From Jaenimonas drosophilae (taxonomy: Eukaryota; Euglenozoa; Kinetoplastea; Trypanosomatida; Trypanosomatidae), in the NCBI GenBank assembly GCA_030849065.1, contig JASAON010001463.1, forward strand, positions 1-33,921: 33,921 nucleotides of DNA, in the 5' to 3' direction. The notes below the pieces were generated by a model that saw only the letters and a list, made by a program, of their open reading frames with translations, had not been told where the DNA came from and searched no databases. The translations under genes and the position numbers were made by a program. Each line of letters opens with the position of its first letter. The stretch's first letter is position 1. Positions 8,903 to 17,313 of this stretch are shown one piece after another.

Positions 8903-10057
8903 GGGATGCACCACTTACACACACACAAAGTTTTTTTGTTGTGTTTACTGGTTTTTCTGACTTTTTTTTTTCGTTTTTGTTGCCGATTCCACGGGCAGTG
9001 CCCATCAACACCGCGCCATCTCTGGTTTTCGAAGGTGTCCTAGCAATCATCATCAGCGACAACCCTGTGCTGTTGTGCTGCTCCATGGTTCCTCGCGTCA
9101 CTCTCACTTTGATTGAATGATGTATGCGTGGAATTTTTTTTGGTTTTTTGTTGCGATTCGCCACTTCGTCTACTGTGGAGGCTGCTGACCGCGCTGTATT
9201 GCCTCTCATCCCCTTCATGCGGAGTTGTGTATGCTGGCGGTTGGGGCAACCAAGGCTGTGGCCATCCAGACGTTGATGGCCTCTTTTTACCTTTTTTTTC
9301 TTGAACGGTCATTGCTTCTATTGTTTCGTACATTGTTGTTAAGATGTGCAGAGCTTGGGTGCGGGAGGCTCGGTCTTTTGGTTTTCCGGTTGCCACTTAT
9401 GTTGATGCAATTTTCTTTTCCTTGAGCCTCCCCGCAGTCGATCTGTTCCCTCCATGTATATCTCCTACCGTCGTCTGTATATGTGTGTGTGCGACGTACA
9501 GATGTGTAGGGGTGATGGGTATGCGTAGCGTGTTGTAAGACCGTTGCTGCGGGGACGACTTTCTTTTTCTCTCTCTTTGTTGCAAGTCCGTCGTGTGTGG
9601 ATTTGGACCTCACTTCATTTCTTTCAATTAACAACAAAACGCAGAAAAAAAACAATATTGCAGCACATGTATGTTCTATATACCGTAGCGTATACCTGTG
9701 CTGCACACCTACACCATACACCATATTATGGCACATCTCCCCTCGTCTCCCTCTTCCCTCATATTTGGCCGCCTTTCCTCAACCTTGAAGCCGTGTCATT
9801 TTGTGGGCCACGGAAACTCATCTGAGGACGGTCATCTAATGAGGCAATCAAACCTCTCCCCTCCCCTCCCCCCACCCACTCCCCACACGCATGTTCTTCG
9901 ATGCCATCGAAGAACGGCCCCGTGCCAACAACTACAACAAGTGTTTTTCCCCCTAGTCTTTGGTGATGCGTAATTTGGATCCTGACGCGATGTGTGTACA
10001 AAAATGTGCACGCGTGCAGCACAATCACGTACCTGACAATGTGTACATGTATACGTA
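8903..10057. other. Intergenic spacer AAT-4/AAT-5
   Basis: No supported gene is seen. The sequence is T-rich with many pyrimidine tracts, and a C-rich patch at about 9855-9890 lies immediately before a perfect hairpin (9893-9915). Confidence 0.6.
9893..9915. repeat. Perfect inverted repeat, 11-bp arms
   Basis: GTTCTTCGATG, one C, then CATCGAAGAAC: two perfectly complementary 11-base arms around a single central base. As RNA it would fold as a 10-bp stem with a 3-nt loop. It lies in the spacer before AAT-5, about 175 bases upstream of its probable splice acceptor. Function unknown. Confidence 0.85.
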
Positions 10058-10089
10058 CTCTATCTCTCTCTCCTTCTCTTCATGTACAG
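10058..10089 (+). promoter_or_regulatory. Probable spliced-leader acceptor for AAT-5
   Basis: A (CT)n-rich tract is followed by TACAG with AG at 10088-10089. No ATG lies between it and the AAT-5 start at 10246, giving a 5' UTR of about 156 bases. Confidence 0.6.
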
Positions 10090-10245
10090 TGGTGACCGCG
10101 CCAGGCCCTCCCACTTCTTCTAAGGCTCTCACTCATACTACTCCTCAGCCATCACCCAAGCTCCCTCCGCCCATTCCTCCGTTGAAGCAGCCCTCCTCCC
10201 ACTCACCCCTCATTCTCCACAACCTGTCTTGCCTCCCGAAGAGAC

Positions 10246-11673
10246 ATGAGCTCCCCGTGGCGTGAACAGGTTCCCGAGCAGGAGCAGGAGAAGGAGCTCA
10301 CAATGCCCACGGGGTCCAGCCCCACCCACGATGCCCCATCATCCCCACAGCATGGTATTCCTGTGCAGGATGCCATGGCAAAGCTTGACACCGCCGACAC
10401 CAGCGAGGAGGAACACCCAACGCCGTCATCGGGCTACTGTGCTACATGCATCACGATGCTCTCCACCATCATGCCCGCTGGAGGTATGCTGGCGACGGCC
10501 TTCAACATGGGCTCCACCTCCGTCGGTGCGGGCATCCTGGGCCTTTCTTCCGCCACCGCCCAAACCGGGTACCTCATGACGTTGATCTATCTCATTGCCA
10601 TCACGGCAGAGACCATCTACTCGACCTACCTCCTCGTGCAGGCTTCGGAGATGTGTGGGCAGAAAACGTACGAACGCATGGCCTCGCGTCTCTTCTTCCC
10701 CAGGGCAGACCTCATTGTTGCTGGCATCCGCTTCGTCCACTGCTTTGGCTGCTGCATCGCCTACGTCATTTGCGTCAACGACCTCGTCATTCCCATCCTC
10801 GGCCACAAGGATGATCCCCATCCCTCCTTTTGGCACAAGGAGAAGGGCGGTATCCGACTCGTCACCTTCATTTTGTGGTTCTTCTGCATGTTGCCTCTTG
10901 TCATCCCTCGCCAAATCAACTCCCTCCGGTACGTGTCCACGGTGGGTTTGGTATTTGTGCTGTACTTTGTCATTGTAGTGATGGCGCGGTCTGCGGAGAG
11001 TGGCATGCATGGCGAAGGGGTCATTCCCGTCGTCACTGGCAACGACGCCGTTGGAGGTGTGGGTGTCTTCATATTTTCTTACATGTGTCAAGTAAACTCG
11101 AATGACGTTTATTATGAAATGACAAATGGCAACATCAAGCGCTTTACCATTTGCACATTTATCAGCATGACCATTTGTGGCGTGCTCTACTACATTGTTG
11201 GCATATTCGGCTACTTGCAGTTTGGTTCTGGCCTGGAAGGATCGATTCTGCTGCAGTACGACCCACTGAAGCACCCTGACGTCTTCATCTCCTTTGTCGG
11301 TGTGTTGATCAAGGTGTGTGCTTCCTATGGTATCATTGCCAACGCCTGCCGTAACTCCATGTACCACGTCATCGGTTGGGATCCTTTAACCGTGGTCTTT
11401 TGGAAGCATTGCATTGCGGTGATTAGCCTCTCCGTCTGCTTCCTCCTCTGCGGTCTCTTCATCCCCAACGTCAACCTCGTCTTCAGCTTCATCGGCGGTG
11501 TGTGTGGTGGATCGCTGGGCTTCATCTTCCCCGCCTTGTTCCGCATGTACGCCGGCGACTGGACCCGCCAGAAGGTTGGTTGGATCAACTACACCTGCAC
11601 CTACCTCACACTGTATGGAGGGTGTGTAGGCATTGTCTTTGGTACCATGTCCACCGTGTACAGTGTCATGTAG
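10246..11673 (+). CDS. AAT-5: amino-acid transporter (AAAP family)
   Basis: A complete 475-residue permease. The N-terminal tail of about 60 residues is rich in Glu, Gln and Pro (repeated EQE near residues 8-15) and unlike the other tails. The core begins GYCATCITMLSTIMPAGG and carries MGSTSVGAGILGLSSATA, PSFWHKEKGGIRLV and PLVIPRQINSLRYVS. The TM6-like segment SYMCQVNSNDVYYEM is almost identical to AAT-1 at both protein and nucleotide level. The loop between TM4 and TM5 reads NDLVIPILGHKDDPH. The C-terminus is FGTMSTVYSVM, as in AAT-1. It is the last gene before the U2/tRNA-Ala unit. Predicted plasma-membrane amino-acid carrier of unknown substrate. Confidence 0.95.
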   Translation: MSSPWREQVPEQEQEKELTMPTGSSPTHDAPSSPQHGIPVQDAMAKLDTADTSEEEHPTPSSGYCATCITMLSTIMPAGGMLATAFNMGSTSVGAGILGLSSATAQTGYLMTLIYLIAITAETIYSTYLLVQASEMCGQKTYERMASRLFFPRADLIVAGIRFVHCFGCCIAYVICVNDLVIPILGHKDDPHPSFWHKEKGGIRLVTFILWFFCMLPLVIPRQINSLRYVSTVGLVFVLYFVIVVMARSAESGMHGEGVIPVVTGNDAVGGVGVFIFSYMCQVNSNDVYYEMTNGNIKRFTICTFISMTICGVLYYIVGIFGYLQFGSGLEGSILLQYDPLKHPDVFISFVGVLIKVCASYGIIANACRNSMYHVIGWDPLTVVFWKHCIAVISLSVCFLLCGLFIPNVNLVFSFIGGVCGGSLGFIFPALFRMYAGDWTRQKVGWINYTCTYLTLYGGCVGIVFGTMSTVYSVM

Positions 11674-12659
11674 CATTCGTAGCCTGTCTACCTCTGACCT
11701 GTTCAAGTCATATTTCCTGTTTTGTTCTCTCTCTCCCCCCCCTCTCTACTTGTCAACGCCCGTGTTCACATGGGAAGTTTCATTTCGTCGGTTCACCCTC
11801 CCCATCCCGCTTAGCCATGGAACATGAGAGCTCTCCTTACTGTTTCGAGCAATAACCATATCACTAGCTCCATGCTCCATGCTGCGTGTGAAAACGAGTC
11901 GGGGTGACGTGGCCGCAACGATCCAACGATCAAAGCTGACCTGAGTGTAGCTTTGCTTGTTGGTCTTGCTTCTTTGTACTTCCTGCGTATATTTTTCTTG
12001 CGTTTGTTCCCCGCAGTCGTCACGCTGCATGGAGAAGCACACAAACCTCAACAGGTACTTCCGTGCACTTCTCCATTGCAGTGTATGTAGTGTTTTGTGT
12101 GTGTATGTGTTTCATACTTAGTTTCTTTTGACATGAAAACGTTTCTTTTCGCTCCTCCGCGTTTCATTTTGCCCTACCCCCTTCTTTTGTGACAAGCTGT
12201 GTGGCTTTCTTCACTGGTGTTCAGCGATCTCTCTGGTGCGAGGAAGCCATGCGACTGTTTTCTCTCTTCCTTTGTGAACGTTTTCATTGTTCGCTGCACG
12301 CCACGGTTGTCAGTGTCAAACCGTGGTCGTGTTGTCTCCCCAAGCTCCGCGGTTCTATCTTGAAACCCCCACAGGTGGCGGATAGAAGCAAAAAAAAAAA
12401 AACTGAGCTTCGGTGCCACGTAATGAACACATCTGCTCCTGGAACTGGGTCGTGGACATCCACGATTGATGCTTCCCCTCCTCCAGCTTCCCTTCCTTCG
12501 TATAGTCGTGCCTTTCTTTCTCTCTTCCTCTTTTGTAAGCACAGATAGCAGGTCAACTAGCACGAGCTATGTGTGCAAGAGATGCATTCGCGGGAAGTGC
12601 AGAGTCCACCGCCGCGCAGCACAGCCAATCGAATACACTTCCCGATTGTGAGTTTGGAC
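11674..12659. other. Spacer between AAT-5 and the Pol III unit
   Basis: No supported gene is seen. It holds the presumed 3' UTR of AAT-5 with C/T-rich tracts and an A12 run near 12391. Short open frames on both strands lack recognisable motifs. From about 12560 the sequence approaches the 3' flank of the minus-strand U2 gene. Confidence 0.5.
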
Positions 12660-12669
12660 AAAAAAAAAA
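12660..12669 (-). terminator. Pol III T-run after U2
   Basis: A run of ten A on the plus strand is a T10 on the minus strand, directly after the closing base of the terminal U2 hairpin. It fits an RNA polymerase III terminator. Confidence 0.7.
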
Positions 12670-12811
12670 GTGGCGCTTCCCTGGAAACGTGGAACTCCAG
12701 GAAAACGCCACATGATCAAGTTCAGTCCATTGCCCAAATTGGGCATATCAGGAGTTACTCTGATAAGAACAGTTTAAAAACATGATCTTAGCTAAAAAGC
12801 CGAGAAGATAT
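12670..12811 (-). ncRNA. U2: U2 small nuclear RNA, trypanosomatid type
   Basis: Read on the minus strand, the RNA starts ATATCTTCTCGGC at 12811 and continues TTTTTAGCTAAGATCA, matching the conserved 5' domain of U2 (stem I and the U6-pairing stretch). Next come ACTGTTCTTATCAG and CTCCTGATA, which form a stem-loop II-like hairpin, then the GCCCAATTTGGGC hairpin. The 3' end is a long stem opening GTGGCG and closing CGCCAC (12670-about 12711). The canonical branch-site recognition GTAGTA after AAGATCA is absent, as known for trypanosomatid U2. Length about 142 nt is close to the roughly 148 nt I recall for T. brucei U2. Trypanosomatid U2 is made by Pol III from the internal boxes of a divergent tRNA gene, and one lies 99 bp away. 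The 3' end is set from the T-run and may be off by a few bases. Confidence 0.92.
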
Positions 12812-12910
12812 GCAAGTCATCGTCCCGCAAAAAAAGTCACAAGGCAATAGGTCGAATCCGCAACCTTTCTCAAACCATCATAATATCCATACTACATACC
12901 AAAATCATAA
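12812..12910. promoter_or_regulatory. Divergent Pol III intergenic region
   Basis: These 99 bp separate the first bases of U2 (minus strand) and tRNA-Ala (plus strand). In trypanosomatids the A and B boxes inside the tRNA drive the divergent snRNA gene, so this spacer should hold the U2 start-positioning sequence. It includes a short A run at 12829-12835 and is AT-rich close to the tRNA. Confidence 0.7.
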
Positions 12911-12983
12911 GGGGATGTAGCTCAGATGGTAGAGCGACCGCTTAGCATGCGGTAGGTATTGGGATCGATACCCAACTTCTCCA
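12911..12983 (+). tRNA. tRNA-Ala (anticodon AGC)
   Basis: A 73-nt cloverleaf: acceptor GGGGATG, D stem GCTC/GAGC, anticodon stem ACCGC/GCGGT around loop TTAGCAT (anticodon AGC at 12944-12946), five-base variable loop, T stem TTGGG/CCCAA, acceptor return CTTCTCC and discriminator A. The G3:U70 wobble that identifies tRNA-Ala is present. One acceptor pair (position 6 with 67) is T-T rather than a Watson-Crick pair. The internal promoters are clear: A box TAGCTCAGATGG (12918-12929) and B box GGGATCGATACCC (12961-12973). No intron is present, and CCA is not encoded beyond the acceptor end. The gene is divergent from U2 and probably supplies its promoter. Confidence 0.95.
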
Positions 12984-12984
12984 C

Positions 12985-12990
12985 TTTTTT
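12985..12990 (+). terminator. Pol III T-run after tRNA-Ala
   Basis: Six T one base after the discriminator position plus C. It is a normal RNA polymerase III terminator for the tRNA. Confidence 0.8.
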
Positions 12991-13462
12991 CGTCCCGGCA
13001 AAGTTTGGGGCGGCTGACGACGCATCCCGGGGGCGTAATGCCCTTTAAAAAAAAATGGGCGGGGCTATCCTGGAGGCGCGCCACCGTGACAATTGCCCCC
13101 CTCCCAAAGCCCCCCGCCGCTATGCTGCCACCGCGGTTTTTTTTTGTTCATCAACGTTGTTTTCACTGCGCATGTCAAAATAGATCAAATAAAAAGTGTC
13201 CGTAATCAATAAACGGCGACAGAAGCAAAAGAAGCATTTCTTACCATTTGGAAAGGGGCAGGTACCTACGAAACCTACTAACCTCTAGCGCCGTTTCCGG
13301 CCCAAGAGCCTAGACAGAGTCCTGAGGTCCTCGGGCCTCACAGAACGGGTTTCAACAAACGGGGTTTGCCCGGAGAGAGGAGAACTCAACCATTTGCAGT
13401 GACGGAAAGCCGAGGCAAAGACGGACCCCCCCCCCAAAAAAAAAAAAAAATGGAAATGAGAA
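12991..13462. other. Unassigned flank of Pol III unit with composite homopolymer
   Basis: No supported gene is seen. It holds a short GC-rich patch, T- and A-runs (A9 near 13049, T9 near 13138) and a C10 run fused to A15 (13426-13450). The minus-strand frame through 13285-13420 has a protein-like charged end (RPEDLRTLSRLLGRKRR). It could be a further frameshifted part of the reverse-transcriptase-like relic at 13463-13822, but this is weak. Confidence 0.4.
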
Positions 13463-13822
13463 CTAGATCTCTGCCGCAGCTGCTTCCGGCGAGGGATGTT
13501 CAGGACCTGTTGGGGTGACCGAGGCAGCATCATCAGGTAATTCATCATCGGACGGCAGGGGCAGTTGGTGCTCGATGTGCAAGGCTTTACCGAGGAATAT
13601 CACCAGCGAGCGATGGGTGAGCACATATTTTGTTTTGATAGAGTCTGGTCGGAAAAGCTCTCTAGTAGTCGCCAGCGCAGGGCATGCGATAATGTGTGGA
13701 GCTGATTCCGGGCAGTCTTCTCGTCGGAACCATGGAATAACAGAGTCCTTGGGGAAATCATGGGTAAAGACCCACCGCTGGATTTTCACGCGTTTGCTGA
13801 AACGCGCCACCCGCACCCCCAT
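13463..13822 (-). pseudogene. Possible C-terminal relic of a non-LTR retrotransposon polyprotein
   Basis: A 119-codon minus-strand frame whose middle reads REDCPESAPHIIACPALA, followed by TTRELFRP. This resembles the Cys/His segment at the C-terminus of ingi/L1Tc-like and other non-LTR reverse transcriptases (C-x(n)-E-x-x-x-H-x(3,4)-C-P followed by a basic or hydrophobic helix). The first Cys pair of that motif is not visible. The frame continues open upstream of its first ATG for at least 40 bases, so that ATG is not a true start, and the reverse-transcriptase and endonuclease domains are not seen. It lies on the strand opposite to all protein genes and next to a tRNA, both common for element insertions. 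The call rests on one short motif and could be coincidence. Confidence 0.35.
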
Positions 13823-15390
13823 TTCCGGGCGGCCTCGATGCGATGGCCGGCCCGGCTGCGCGCCACCCCCGAAGCCGAATTCCAGAAGAGAACAAAAGAC
13901 ACGCGCAAATTAACACCCCCCCCCCCGCGTCCCCGAGACCGAAAATTGATCACCACGAGAGCACCGCTTGAAACCTGGAGAGCCCCCCCCCCAAAAAAAA
14001 AAACCGCTGGCGCCGGCGCGATTGCCAAACCACCCATCCACACCACCTTTATTTCATGCAGGAAATTGCGCGCGGGCCGGCACCCCAACCCCGACCCGCC
14101 CACGAGGCCTCCGGCGGGGATGCAATTTGGCGAGCGGGGCGCGATTATCCGGCCAAAATTCGAAACACGCATGGGTGGGGGGTGGGGGGGCGCGCAACCC
14201 GCCTTCCCCAAAAGGCGCAGCCTCTTCCAATTTTCGCCCCCGGGTGGAATTGCCCCATTGCGGCCCCCCCCCCCCGGCGCCCGGAGGGGGGCGGGCGGGT
14301 TTGGCGGCCGGCACCCCCGCCGAACAAAAGGCCAGGGTGCCAAAAAACGAACCCCAAAACCCGCAAGCGAGGCGGGGATCCTGGATTTGACTGGCGGCGG
14401 CTTTTTTCCGAATGGGATGTGCGATGCTTATTTCTTCCCTCTAAAAACCCCTCGGCGCGTCTCCTGCGCCGCCCGCGGGTTTGTGGCGCGCTATCGTGGC
14501 TCGCGGGGCAGGGGGTTGGCGGGGCCAACGCCTTCTGCGGGCCGCCGTCTTAATTCGCCGCGGGTTTCCCGCCGCCGGCTATTCAAATCGGTTGATGTGC
14601 GGCGCCGCACTTGGTTCCTGCCCGGCCGCGCTTCGGCTGGCTTGTTTGCGGGTTTGCGTTGGCTGTGTCTGCTTCTGTCGTCGGGGTGGGCGGCTCCGGG
14701 GCGGGCCCAAAGGGGGGCGGGGGCGGGCAAATTGCCCCAAGTCGAGGCTGGCATGTGACTATGGCGCGAGTTTTTTTTGTTTAACTAAGAGGCCATCTTT
14801 GCCGTTAAATGGGGGCAATTCGTCACGCTCAAGCGGCGCCAATTTTTCCCCATTGGTTATCACTTTCCGAGAAAGGGGGGTTTTCGCCGCGGAATTGCAA
14901 AAACTGCTTATCGCGCGGTGCGGTGCGGTGATTGGATGCCGGGACTTGCATTCCAAACCCGTCCGCCCCTTGTTCCGGCCGCGGGATCGCGGGCCCCCGC
15001 GCCGCCGCTTGGGTTGGTTCTCGCTAATTCGCGCGGGCGAATGGTGGTGGGGGCTCACGCATTCGGAGTCAATTTGGCGGTTTGGTTTTTCGCTTTGTGG
15101 TTTTTTCTACTCCGGAGTGCCATGTTCCTCATGTTCCTACGCCACAAGTACGTGGTGTTCCAGGGGAGAGTTGTGCTGCCAAGAAGAATGTGGGATGGGG
15201 GGGGGGTTGTGCCGACAGCGGAATTCATCGGCTGCCACTGTTGGGCGGAACCAATTTCAAATGATTTTTGCTTTAGAATTAAGTTGTTGTCTAGGGACTT
15301 TTCTGTGTTCATATGCCTGATCGCCCACATTGATGAAAGGCTGCGCTCTTCCCTATTGTGTCTCAATTAGAATTGTTATCAAACACAAGT
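13823..15390. other. GC-rich, homopolymer-rich anomalous segment
   Basis: Base composition changes abruptly to GC-rich with GCGCGC, GGCCGG and many long runs: C11 at 13916-13926, C10-A11 at 13983-14003, C12 at 14264-14275 and G10 at 15197-15206. Long frames exist on both strands (one of about 330 codons on the plus strand from 13760), but their proteins are Gly/Ala/Arg/Pro low-complexity with no motif and mirror each other across strands, so none is called. Composition returns to that of the downstream genes at about 15110-15390. Possibilities are a decayed mobile element, a foreign insertion, or an unreliable or mis-joined consensus. Confidence 0.6.
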
Positions 15391-15406
15391 TCTATTTTTC
15401 TCCCAG
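15391..15406 (+). promoter_or_regulatory. Probable spliced-leader acceptor for AAT-6
   Basis: TCTATTTTTCTCCCAG, with AG at 15405-15406, gives a 16-base 5' UTR before the ATG at 15423. This is a strong local match to a polypyrimidine tract plus AG. Confidence 0.65.
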
Positions 15407-15422
15407 CTCCTAAAACAACCCA

Positions 15423-16820
15423 ATGCGAAAGGAACAAGGCACACACTCAGATTCGGATGACTTTCCTGAAGGTGATGAAAGTATACAACAGACAGGGCTC
15501 GTCGATGGAAACGTGTCAAAGCGAGAGGGTGTCACTACCGTTGATGAAAATACCCGCGATGATGGTCGCCCACCGTCGATGTTTACAACGATCTGTGTAA
15601 TGATCAGTACCATTATTCCTTACGGTGGCGCAGTTTCCACTTGCTTCAATATTTCATCAACAGTGATTGGCGCTGGTATCTTTGGATTGCCTTCAGCGTT
15701 TCTCAGTGTGGGGATGGTCATGGGCATACTCTATCTTATTGGTATCACCATCGAAACTATCTTCAGCATGCGACTGTTGGTCATTGTTGCTAACAAGACG
15801 GGATACCGTAACTTGGAAACAATGTCCTCCGCTTTGCTACATCCTGCCATGGGCGTTTTTGTCGCTATCATCCGTGCTGTATTTTGCTTTGGTGCGTGCA
15901 TCGCGTACGTGATCGTTGTCGCAAATATCCTAACTGCGATTCTGAATGACACGGACAGTGCACCTGATTACTTGAAATCCACATCAGGAATCAGACTTCT
16001 GCAATCGGCGGCATGGCTGCTGTTCATGCTTCCTTTGGTTCTTCCCCGTGAGATCAATTCGCTTCGATACGTTTCAGCGTTTGGCATCCTCTTCATGATT
16101 TATGTCGTGCTCATCATCGTGGTTCATGCGTGCATGCATGGAATGCAGCAAGACCCCCGGCCAAAAGTTAAGGAGTTCAACACAGGGAATAATGCCATTG
16201 AGGGACTTGGGGTGTTCATCTTTTCGTTTGTGAACCAATTCAACTGCTTGGACATTTATTTTGAAATGATCCAACGGAGTCTCGGCCGCTTCGTGCTTTG
16301 CTCTACTATCAGCATTTCAGTGTGCTGTGGAATTTACATCATGAGCGGCGTCTTCGGGTATCTTGATTTTGGCCCTGATGCCTCTGGCTCGCTGCTCACC
16401 CTTTACCACCCGGTTCAGGAACCACAAATTTTGGTGGGGTATGTCGGCGTTTTTGTGAAGATTTGCGCATCATACGGACTACTTGCGAATGGCTGCCGTA
16501 ATGCAATTTACCACCTGCTGAAGTGGGATCCTGCGACTGTGAAGTTCTGGAAACATTGCATTGCCGTCGTCATTATTTCAGTGGCAATTCTTCTGTGCGG
16601 GCTCTTCATTCCTAATGTGAACACGGTGTTTGGTTTTTCTGGAGGAGTCTGCGGTGGCATGATTGGCTTTATCCTGCCTGCACTTCTCATCATGTACTCT
16701 GGAAACTGGAGCTTGAAATCTGTTGGCATTGTGAGTTATATCTCAACTTACATTGTCCTGTTCAGTGGAGTGGTTGCGGTTGTGTTCGGAACCGCCGCGA
16801 CGATCTATAGTGCAGTGTAA
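15423..16820 (+). CDS. AAT-6: amino-acid transporter, second subgroup
   Basis: A complete 465-residue AAAP permease. Residues 1-about 50 are a strongly acidic tail (SDSDDFPEGDES). The core opens PPSMFTTICVMISTIIPYGG and ISSTVIGAGIFGLPSAF. Features shared with AAT-7 and AAT-8 but not with AAT-1 to AAT-5 are GLPSAF after the signature helix, KTG after the third helix, LLHP in the following segment, a shorter loop without FWHN, and PRP before the sixth helix region. The TM6-like segment is SFVNQFNCLDIYFEM. The C-terminus is FGTAATIYSAV. Third codon positions look less C-rich than in AAT-1 to AAT-5. It is the first gene after the anomalous island. Substrate unknown. Confidence 0.94.
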   Translation: MRKEQGTHSDSDDFPEGDESIQQTGLVDGNVSKREGVTTVDENTRDDGRPPSMFTTICVMISTIIPYGGAVSTCFNISSTVIGAGIFGLPSAFLSVGMVMGILYLIGITIETIFSMRLLVIVANKTGYRNLETMSSALLHPAMGVFVAIIRAVFCFGACIAYVIVVANILTAILNDTDSAPDYLKSTSGIRLLQSAAWLLFMLPLVLPREINSLRYVSAFGILFMIYVVLIIVVHACMHGMQQDPRPKVKEFNTGNNAIEGLGVFIFSFVNQFNCLDIYFEMIQRSLGRFVLCSTISISVCCGIYIMSGVFGYLDFGPDASGSLLTLYHPVQEPQILVGYVGVFVKICASYGLLANGCRNAIYHLLKWDPATVKFWKHCIAVVIISVAILLCGLFIPNVNTVFGFSGGVCGGMIGFILPALLIMYSGNWSLKSVGIVSYISTYIVLFSGVVAVVFGTAATIYSAV

Positions 16821-17284
16821 TCCAGAAACTTCTCAGCACAAACTGATTTTCTGTTGCTGGAGACTTTGATGGAGATTCAGCTGCCGTTGACGTTGCTGTC
16901 AGTGCTTACCCACTGTTCTCCCTTCTCAATTTCGCCCATTCTTTCCTCGTGAGTGTCCCGTATATAGGCAAAACATTGCTTGCTCTCCCTAACTGTTTTT
17001 TTCCCGTTCTTTAATTACTGGTGATTCATGTGAAGCAATTCATTTGCGTGAACTCTTATAACGATCGCGGATGCTGTCTGCAGTGCTTGTTGTATATTTC
17101 TTTCGCATTGGACCCGACGATCTGCGACATGAACAAATCACTGGTTCAACATCACTGACTAGCTTCAAATCTAGTTGTTGCGTTTCACAACTCACCGTGT
17201 TTATTGGCCGATATCTCTCCCCTTCTTCTTTTCCCACGCAACTCTCTTCTTAGCAATTTTTCTCCGCTCCAAGTCCATTTCAAC
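16821..17284. other. Intergenic spacer AAT-6/AAT-7
   Basis: About 0.5 kb, less than half the length of the upstream AAT spacers. It holds T- and C-rich tracts and no supported gene. Confidence 0.6.
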
Positions 17285-17305
17285 TTTTTTTTTTCCCCCA
17301 ACCAG
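17285..17305 (+). promoter_or_regulatory. Probable spliced-leader acceptor for AAT-7
   Basis: An uninterrupted T/C tract is followed by AACCAG with AG at 17304-17305, eight bases before the ATG at 17314. Confidence 0.65.
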
Positions 17306-17313
17306 CCCGTCAA

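Noticed and set aside
13760..14758. Long plus-strand open frame of about 330 codons in the GC-rich island
   Set aside because: Equally long frames exist on the other strand. The product is Pro/Arg/Gly low-complexity with no motif, as expected from stop-poor GC-rich sequence.
14481..15320. Plus-strand frame of about 280 codons
   Set aside because: Cys/Gly/Arg-rich random-looking translation that crosses the composition boundary. No start context or homology is visible.
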